Below, piece by piece: positions 57,292 to 64,000 of a DNA stretch of 64,000 nt. The position numbers and the translations under genes are program-made. Source of the stretch: Tolypeutes matacus (taxonomy: Eukaryota; Chordata; Mammalia; Cingulata; Chlamyphoridae). How positions within the stretch are numbered: the first letter of the stretch is position 1; each line of letters opens with the position of its first letter. Below the pieces are notes generated by a model that saw nothing but the letters and a program-made list of their open reading frames with translations, made no database searches and was not told where the DNA came from. The stretch spans positions 5,185,174-5,249,173 of the forward strand of contig JAKSZT010054399.1 in the NCBI GenBank assembly GCA_026826555.1. The letters run 5' to 3'.

Positions 57292-57440
57292 TTCTATTTA
57301 GACAGATATTATGTTTATGTCTCTCAGTAGCATTTAAAATGTTTCTTTATATCAGTTCTTTACATTTCTTACCAAATTTATTTCTTGCATTTTATAGTTA
57401 ATATAAATGGAGTCATTTTCTATTATGTTTTTGACTGATT

Positions 57441-58485
57441 TTTCCATGATTTTTCTGTTTTCCAATTCATTAATTTCTGCTTTCATCTTTTATAATTCCT
57501 TCCTATTGCTTCCTGTTGGTTTGTCATTCCTTCTCTAATTTCTTGAGCTGTAGGATTAAGAGATTTATTGGTATCATTTCCTTTAAACTTGGATAACTTC
57601 CATCAGTATTTCTGTAGTGTTGATCTGCTAGTGATATATTATCTCAACTTTTGTTTAACTGAAAATGTTTTTATTTAAACTTCATTTTTGCAATATAATT
57701 TTTCTGGATATGGAATTTATAGGCTGACAATTTCTTTTTCTTTCAATTCTTTAAAGATGCCATTCCCTTGTAGGTTGTCTTGTATTGTTTTCAATGAGAA
57801 GCCTGTAGTCATTCTTAGCTTTGGAAAATTTTCAGCCATTATTTCTTCAACTGTTTTTTCTGCCCCCAAAACTCTTTCCTCTCTTGGGGCTCTAGTGTAC
57901 ACATATATTATACCTCTTGATAATGTACCACAGGTCACTGAAATTTTTCACTTTTAAATGTCTTTCTTCTGTCTGCTTAAATTTAGATTTTCTATTGCCC
58001 TGTCTCTAAATTTATTGACATTTCCTTCTGCATTTTCCAATCTACTATTCAGCCCATTCAGTGAAATTTTCATTTTTTTTAGTTTTAGAATTTCCATGTA
58101 TTTAATTTTTATATTTTCATTTTCTCTGCTGAACTTTACCATTTCTTCATTAATAATGTCCATAGTTTCCTTTTAATTCTCAAACAAATGTATAATAGCT
58201 CTTTGAAAGTCATTATTTACTAATTCCATCATCTGGATCATCTCTGGCTTATTTCTACTAATTGTTTTTTGTGTTTTTTTTCTCCCTCCTGGTTAGGGAC
58301 CATATTTTCTTACTTCTTTGCATGTCTAGTAACTTTTTATTGCATGTCAGATATTGTAGCTGCTATGTTGCTGAGAGTGTGGATTTAAATCTAGTTAAGA
58401 GTATTTTCAGTTCTCAAAAATGTCATTCATGCCCATATACAGTTAAGTCCTGCTCCAATATCCAGACCTAGTCATCCACTGACTA
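57441..58485 (-). mobile_element. Ancient L1-like sequence, antisense, tentative
   Basis: T-rich plus strand with 'ttttcatccttgtaggttg'-like and 'aactttttattgcatgtcagatattgtag' stretches that I associate with old L1 elements read backwards. Small frames (57717-57938, 57954-58163, minus strand) give E/K-rich peptides consistent with decayed LINE coding. Family and limits are unsure. Confidence 0.45.
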
Positions 58486-59154
58486 CTAGCTTTCTGACTC
58501 TATAAATATGCCTTTTCTAGACATTGTATATAAATTGATTATTGTAGTCTTTTGCATATGGCTCCTTTCATTTAGCATGTTTTTGAGCTTGATCAACTTT
58601 GGAGCATTCATCAGTAGTTCATTCCTTTTAATTGCTGAGATACAGTCCCATGGTATGACATTTTCTTTATCCTTTTACCATTTGGCGGTTGTTTGGATGT
58701 TTCCAGTTTTGTATTTGTTTTTAGTTGTTGCTTTTTGGGGGGGCTATTATGAAAAATGCTGCTGTGAATATTCATGTACATGTCTTTGTGTGGACATAAG
58801 TTTTCATTTCTCTTGGGTAGATTTCTAGAAGTGTAATTGCAAGGTCATATGGTAAATTTAAGCTTAACATTTAAAAAAAAAACTGCCGAAATGGCTGTAT
58901 CCCTTTTATTGCCATCAGAATGTAGAAGGGTTCTAGTTTCTCCACATCCTCATCAACACTTGGTATTGTCTATCTTTTTATTACAGTTATTCCAGTGTGT
59001 GTGTAGTGGTATCTCATTGTTATTTAATTTGCCGTTTCCCTACTGACTAATTATATTGAGCAACTTTGCATTCCTATATCTTCTTCTTTAGCAAAATGTC
59101 CGTCAAATCTTTTTCCAATTTTTTCATTTGAGTTGTTAGCTCTACTTTTAAGGT
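58486..59154 (-). mobile_element. Ancient L1 ORF2 3' part, antisense
   Basis: 'ggctcctttcatttagcatg', 'ctgctgtgaatattcatgtaca', 'gtaattgcaaggtcatatgg' and 'gtatctcattgttatttaattt' match the order in the younger L1 at 30.7-31.1 kb. It is a separate insertion because these landmarks already occur once at 55.4-56.3 kb. Confidence 0.7.
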
Positions 59155-60489
59155 GTGACCTTTCTGGGATTTCACCTGAGTGTCTGGGGTATTCAGTGAG
59201 GTCACTCCACTCTGACTTGTCAGTACCCCAATGTCCCAGCACTATGGAACTTCTTGTATCCCAATTTGACTCACAGACCCTCAGTAGCTCTTCTCTGCCA
59301 GGAATCATGGAATCACTCTCTGTATGCCCAGGGCAGTATTCAGCCAAGGACTCAAAGGAACTGGTGTGTGGATTTCTAGAGCTACTTCTCTGTGTGGTTC
59401 TTTCCTCTCTGGGTACCTTTCTCCATAAATTATAGCTCCTTCAACGACCGCAATATCTGATATCTGTTTCCTCTACCAGCAAGGCCACTGATCTCAATGT
59501 GAGTTTAGCTTCCTTGTACCATGATTTGAAAGTACTCTGCAGAAAGCTGAAGCAAATGTATCTAGTTTGCATGATCAATATTACATTTATGTATTTTCCT
59601 TCTCTCAAGGATCACAGACTTGTGTATGGTGCCCAATGTCTGAAAACAGTTATTTCACCTATTTTGTCCAGTTCTATAGTTGATATTTGGGGTAGGAATA
59701 TTCAATACCTGTTACATGGTCATGTCCAAAACCAGAAGTCCCTTCTTTTTAACAGCAATTAAATTGTTTATCCCCACAATTGTATTTCTAAATGTATATG
59801 CTCATAGAGAATATATATGTAAATATATGTGTATATAAATTTAAAAACAGAGTTTATTAAGTAGATAAACTTTAGCCTAAAATTTTGTAAAAATATTTCA
59901 AAGACCTTCCCTGCTTTACATTTTTTAATGAATATTGACTTCTCCTAGGAAGATTTTAAATGTTGCAATAAAATAATAATAAAATACTTGAAACCTTTAC
60001 TGTTAAATTATTACAATTTAATATTACAATTAAATAATCTCTTTTAAAAGTTTTCATTTTATGGTGGAATTTAAACTCCTGAGTGTAAAGTGATTTTTCT
60101 ATTCTAACTGCTTCATAGAAACAAAAAATGCGTTTAAAAAATTCTATCTGTCACAACAGATTGATGCACAAAGGGGCCACATTTCAAATATAAGAGGCTA
60201 ATAAAAGGGAAAATGGAAGAAACCATCAATATCCTCATTATTCTGATCAGAATGAAATTAAAATATAAATATAGCCTGTCAGAATAATGGGATTGTTTGG
60301 GAATGCCAAGTGAAAAGATGGCAATGAATACAAATCAAAATAAAATTTTTTTGCATACAGTTCTGGAATAGAGAAATGAAAGTAAGTTTGTTTGAGTCTG
60401 TATTTAGTGTAATGATACCATAATTGTAAGTGATAACAGTAGATTCATCAAAAGCGTAGGGGATTCCCATATTACCCCCACCCACCCAC
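59155..60489. other. Mostly unassigned
   Basis: 59155-59640 may continue the L1-like sequence interrupted at 58486. 59780-60270 is AT-rich without a nameable family. Frames up to 100 codons have no domain. Confidence 0.35.
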
Positions 60490-60785
60490 AAACACTTTTT
60501 CCCTTATTATTCACATCTTACATTAGTGAGGTACAGTTGTTACAATTGACAAACCAAATTGAAGCACTGCTACTAATCAAGGTCTGTAGTTTATGGCTTA
60601 ACACCTTGCACTGTACAGTTTTATAGGCTTTGACAAACGTATAATGTCATGTATCCATCATTGCAGTGACATACAGAACAATTCCAATGCCCTAAAAATG
60701 CCCTATGTTCCACCTATTCATCCCTCCCCCTCCCCTCTACACCTCTGGTAACCACTCTCTTTATATCAATGTTTCAAGTTCTTCC
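60490..60785 (-). mobile_element. Ancient L1 3'-end fragment
   Basis: 'ttgacaaacgtataatgtcatgtatcc', 'catacagaacaattccaatgcc' and 'cctctggtaaccactctctt' are typical reversed old-L1 3' sequence. Confidence 0.6.
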
Positions 60786-61194
60786 ATTATCACATGATAA
60801 TACTTACAATAACAGTAAATCTACATTGGTCCATGGTTACCCACCCACTCCCTTATGTTTGTTCATTACTAAGTCTTGAGGAATTTGGGATGATGTCTGC
60901 TCTGAGTGCTTCGGATTGAGATGGGGCAGAGGGAAGGAATTGCTTTGCCTACAGTTGTAGATTCTCCCTGTTTTGGGGGATGGAGCTTGTCCACCATCAT
61001 CATTTTGCTAGTTGTCCTGGGCAAGTATGAAGAACTGGAGAGTAGGTTTTGCCATAACTCTGCTGGGATCCAGGGCTCAAGAGGCATATGAACAGTCCAA
61101 AGATCTATTTCCTCAATTAACAGAGATAGACTCATTTATAAATTCCCTACTTGTGATTGTTCGACCCCTTTTATTTGAACTTAGAATTATCAGT

Positions 61195-61611
61195 ATACCC
61201 ATTAAATATATGTCTCAGAAAACACATGCTCCTAATCTTAATCCAATGTTCCTGTGGATGTGAATCCATTGTAAATAGTATCCTGGAATACGTTCATGTC
61301 AGTCAGGGTGTGAACTCATTTGTGGCTACGGAAGCAGGGTAGGCTTTAATCCGTTTTACTGGAAGTTTTATAAAGAGAACCCAGAAGCCACAGAGCCAGA
61401 AAAGAGAGGACATCACCTTGTGACACGGGGGCAGGGATTTAAGCCAAGGAGCCCCAAGGATTACCAGCAGCCAGTACCAGAATGTACAGACTCTAGGAGA
61501 AAGCAAGCTTGCCATTATCTTCTAGCCTCAAAACCATGAACCAATAAATGCTTGTTGTTTAAGCCAACCCATTGTGTGATAATTGTCATAGCAGCCTGGC
61601 AAACTAAGATA
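61195..61611 (+). mobile_element. MaLR-type LTR, sense, lineage-specific look
   Basis: 'cagaaaacacatgctcctaatctt', 'ggctttaatccgttttactgg', 'gattaccagcagccagtacc', 'ccaataaatgcttgttgttt' and 'ctggcaaactaagat' follow a MaLR-like LTR with internal polyadenylation region. This form resembles LTRs I associate with xenarthrans. The left end is approximate. Confidence 0.65.
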
Positions 61612-62799
61612 GTGATGGAAAAAAAAAAAGTATTTGACATTTCTGCTAGAAGGTCTTGAAGGCATTAAAATCTAAACCTTTTGTAGTTAGCATTCTAAAA
61701 ATTCCAGCAGCCCACATAGGAGAGACAAATATACCAGCTGCATTCTCAATACAAAAGCTTTGAGAGATCCAAAAGTAGGATATTTGCTGAAAACATTCTG
61801 TATAAAGTCTTCTGAAGCCAAACAAGAATGGCAATCCATTACTATTTATATGAGTTCCCTAAGTGGAAAAATTCTAATAGTCCCCTTTTAAATACTGACA
61901 AATAGCTCATACTTCCCCAAAATGTCAAACTCATCTATGTGTGTATTCATAGTAGAAATGTGATTTGGTCTAGAATCCCTGCCACCATAATTTCTTGAAG
62001 TAATATTGAATTTGATAATCTGAAATATTTCTACATTTATTTTTATTAGCTACTAATATTTCAAATTTTATTCACTTCACATAGAAAAACATAAGCATAG
62101 ATTCCACCCCCTGTTTGTATATCTCTAATCAAAAGAAATATAATTATTAAGATATAACCAAATTTGTATCATATTTGTATATAGGAAGTGCATATTGTAA
62201 CTTGATTTTGAGTGGTGGTGGCTGGACAGAATCCAAAAATGAGTTGAACTCACTGCCCATAGATGATATCTTATAAATGTGAAAAACAATGAAAGGTGGC
62301 AAAAAGATTAGGAAGCAGGAAATCTGAATTCTAGTCCCAGCAGGACAAGATTAAATTAAATGATTAAAACTAGGTTCTCTCAGTTTACCTTCTCCTCTAA
62401 AAAATAAGGGATTTTATCTGAAAGATCTAGGGAAAGCACATCTCCAAGAATTCCATAGTGCCCCTTGCAACCTAGACATTTGCACAGAATATTTAGTAAA
62501 CATAAAGGGTGCTGAAGCCAGCTTTGCTCTATGGAAGAGCATACCTATTAAATGTCTTTTCCTCTCTTTCTGTCTCTCTATCTATGTGTGTATTTCTGTC
62601 TCTTTCTCTCCCTCTCTCTTTCCCAGCTTCCTTCTGAGTGTATAATGTATCTGGTTAATACTGCAGAGATACTGAAAACAGTAAAATAACAGCTTTGTTT
62701 ACCATGTTTATGGATTCATTTGTTCTACGTTTTCCTGCTTTTCAAAATGGTTAAAATCAGTGTTGCTATGCTTCTAAAGTTCAACAGTTTTGGTTCCAT
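61612..62799. other. Mostly unassigned; pyrimidine tract
   Basis: A CT-rich run with a (TG) patch lies at 62559-62635. A weak MIR-like piece may lie at 62320-62410. Confidence 0.4.
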
Positions 62800-63030
62800 T
62801 TTTACTTGAAAATCATAATTTTTTAATTGATGTGAAATTGGCAGACATAAAATTAGCCATTTAAAGATGAACAATCAGGTGGCATTTAGTACATCCACAA
62901 CGTTGTACAACTACCGCCTCTATTTTCATGACCCCCAAAACAATCCTCCTACTCATTAAGCAGTTGCTCCCCATTTTCCCCTTAGCCCTGGCAACCACAA
63001 ATCTGCATTCTGTCTCTATGGCTTTACCTA
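62800..63030 (-). mobile_element. Ancient L1 3'-end fragment
   Basis: 'agacataaaattagccatttaaag', 'tacatccacaacgttgtacaacta' and 'ggcaaccacaaatctgcattctg' are well-known reversed L1 3' landmarks. Confidence 0.7.
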
Positions 63031-63049
63031 GAAGGGTTGTTTGTGGTGG

Positions 63050-63403
63050 TGTTTTTTTTAAGCATTTATTTATTTCTTTATTTACTTTTATCTATTTTTA
63101 TCCCCCCCGCCCCATTTTTGCTGTTCTTGTGTCCATTCGCTGGGCAACTCTCTGTGTCCGTTTCCTGCCCTCCCCTCTCATCCCTCTCCTCCTGTCTTCA
63201 CTGGGATTCGATCCTCGGAACCTCCAATGTGGGAGAGAGGCATCCTACTGCCTGCGCCACCTTAGTTCCTGGTTTTTCGGTGCATCTCGTCCTGGCTCTC
63301 CCTCGTGTCACTCTCCTGTTATGTCATCATCTTGCTGCATGGCTTGCGGGGCCTGGGGGTGCACCTGCACACAGGGCCTGGTGGCCCACATGCCTTCTAT
63401 ATT
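63050..63403 (-). mobile_element. DAS-type SINE body with one head, other head missing
   Basis: A T/TTTA-rich tail at 63050-63085, then reversed 'ctgggattcgatcctcggaacc'...'ctgcgccacctta', then the spacer to 63403. The second head expected of the two-head form is absent or replaced by the next element. The 204-codon and 151-codon frames across it are SINE artefacts. Confidence 0.75.
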
Positions 63404-63507
63404 TTTCTTTTTTTTTTTTTTCTTTTTACTGGGAGGTCCCGGGGATCGAACCCAGGTCCCTCCATTTGGGAGACAGACGCCCAACCATTTGAACCACATC
63501 CGTCCCC
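63404..63507 (-). mobile_element. DAS-type SINE, single head
   Basis: T-tail, then reversed 'ggaggtcccggggatcgaaccc'...'caaccatttgaaccacatccgtcccc'. The head is close to the sense copy at 39270-39360. Flanking 'tctatat'/'gctatat' is only a weak duplication. Confidence 0.85.
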
Positions 63508-63859
63508 TGCTATATCTCCCAAGGCTGACCAAAGACACCTAGAGACACAATCTTTTCCCACACAGGATGGTTATATAATAAATCAGGCTTAGTTTATCAC
63601 CAGCATTCTAAAAACCAGACCTAGGGAGAAAAACTAGGTCTGGGGACACATGCATGGTTTCTAATATAGCGAATGTTTAGTCTACCCTGATTATCACAAA
63701 ATCAGGACAGCAAGAATATTCACATAGAAGGGTTTTTTTAATTTAAAAATAAACTTATGATTGTTGGCATACCAAATAAAGAATATCATGATCAGAGTTA
63801 TATACAGTTTGTATTGTTATAAGGGCAAGGTAAAGAGAAAGAGAAGGGAAGAGAACAAT
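63508..63859. other. No feature recognised
   Basis: Unassigned. Confidence 0.4.
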
Positions 63860-64000
63860 TATTTATTGAACACCTATTGCATATTATGTCAGACACATTA
63901 TGTCACTTACCTGTCACAGCAATATGGAGAGGTATTAACCAGCCATCCCTGCTTTACAGATTAGGACACTGCAGCTATCATTCCCAAATAGCCAGTAGGT
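63860..64000 (-). mobile_element. MIR or L2 fragment at window end
   Basis: 'tatttattgaacacctattgc' and 'ccctgctttacagattaggac' are reversed landmarks of ancient MIR/L2 sequence, continuing past the window. Confidence 0.55.

Larger units (their letters stand above)
55170..57440 (-). mobile_element. Ancient L1, antisense, split by a SINE and a MITE
   Basis: 'gtggctgcatagtatttcatgg', 'atggatatttagcttgtttccaac', 'catttatgagtgaggtg' and 'acatttcttaccaaatttatttc' are reversed L1 ORF2 landmarks in order. The DAS SINE (55636-56045) and the hAT MITE (57103-57291) lie inside, and L1 sequence resumes after each. No open frame survives. Confidence 0.7.

Noticed and set aside
62928..63542. 204-codon frame, with 151- and 95-codon companions
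   Set aside because: Translation of antisense DAS SINEs; the same GPGDRT/PGIEPR-like peptides arise wherever the tRNA-like head is translated.

Overview
The window reads as mammalian nuclear DNA from an intergenic or deep-intronic stretch. I found no host exon, CpG island, RNA gene or prokaryotic feature. Lineage is best shown by a tRNA-derived SINE whose head resembles tRNA-Ala and reads like 'gcggctgtggctcaa...gggttcagttcccgg'. This is the DAS family of armadillos, and it occurs here as single-head and two-head copies. Several LTRs of a MaLR type and an L1 3' tail also match what I know of xenarthran genomes. Dasypus or a close relative is the likely source. That assignment rests on recognition, not on a search.

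Layout. 1-7.3 kb holds an antisense MaLR-type LTR cut by the window edge, a TG...CA LTR-like repeat with a (TA)n tract, and MER5A, L2 and MIR relics. 7.3-17.1 kb is a four-level nest. A hAT/Charlie-like transposon (7306-17065) is split by a MaLR provirus with both LTRs (8531-16901). The provirus is split by a full-length L1 (9146-15447), and the L1 ORF2 is split by a DAS SINE (12168-12348). At three levels the insertion is bounded by recognisable target-site duplications. L1 ORF1 is an open 303-codon frame. ORF2 carries about eight indels, two stop codons and the SINE.

17.1-30.5 kb holds L2, MIR and LTR relics, microsatellites and a 10-N assembly gap. 30.5-32.5 kb is a 5'-truncated antisense L1. 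32.5-36.9 kb is mostly unassigned. 36.9-41 kb is dense in SINEs, including two insertions into one duplicated site and a tail-to-tail pair. 41-50 kb is rich in L2 (one copy split by an LTR) plus two MaLR-type LTRs. 50-64 kb has two copies of a ~190-bp hAT MITE with perfect 8-bp duplications, a long pyrimidine tract, several ancient antisense L1 pieces, a sense LTR and more DAS SINEs.

The only genes visible are transposon genes. The strongest content is the insertion history, which gives a relative order of activity: hAT, then MaLR, then L1, then DAS SINE. I did not find a new host gene or defence-like system. The best candidates for something under-described are the hAT MITE pair, the DAS SINE composites and the divergent L1 3' tails.
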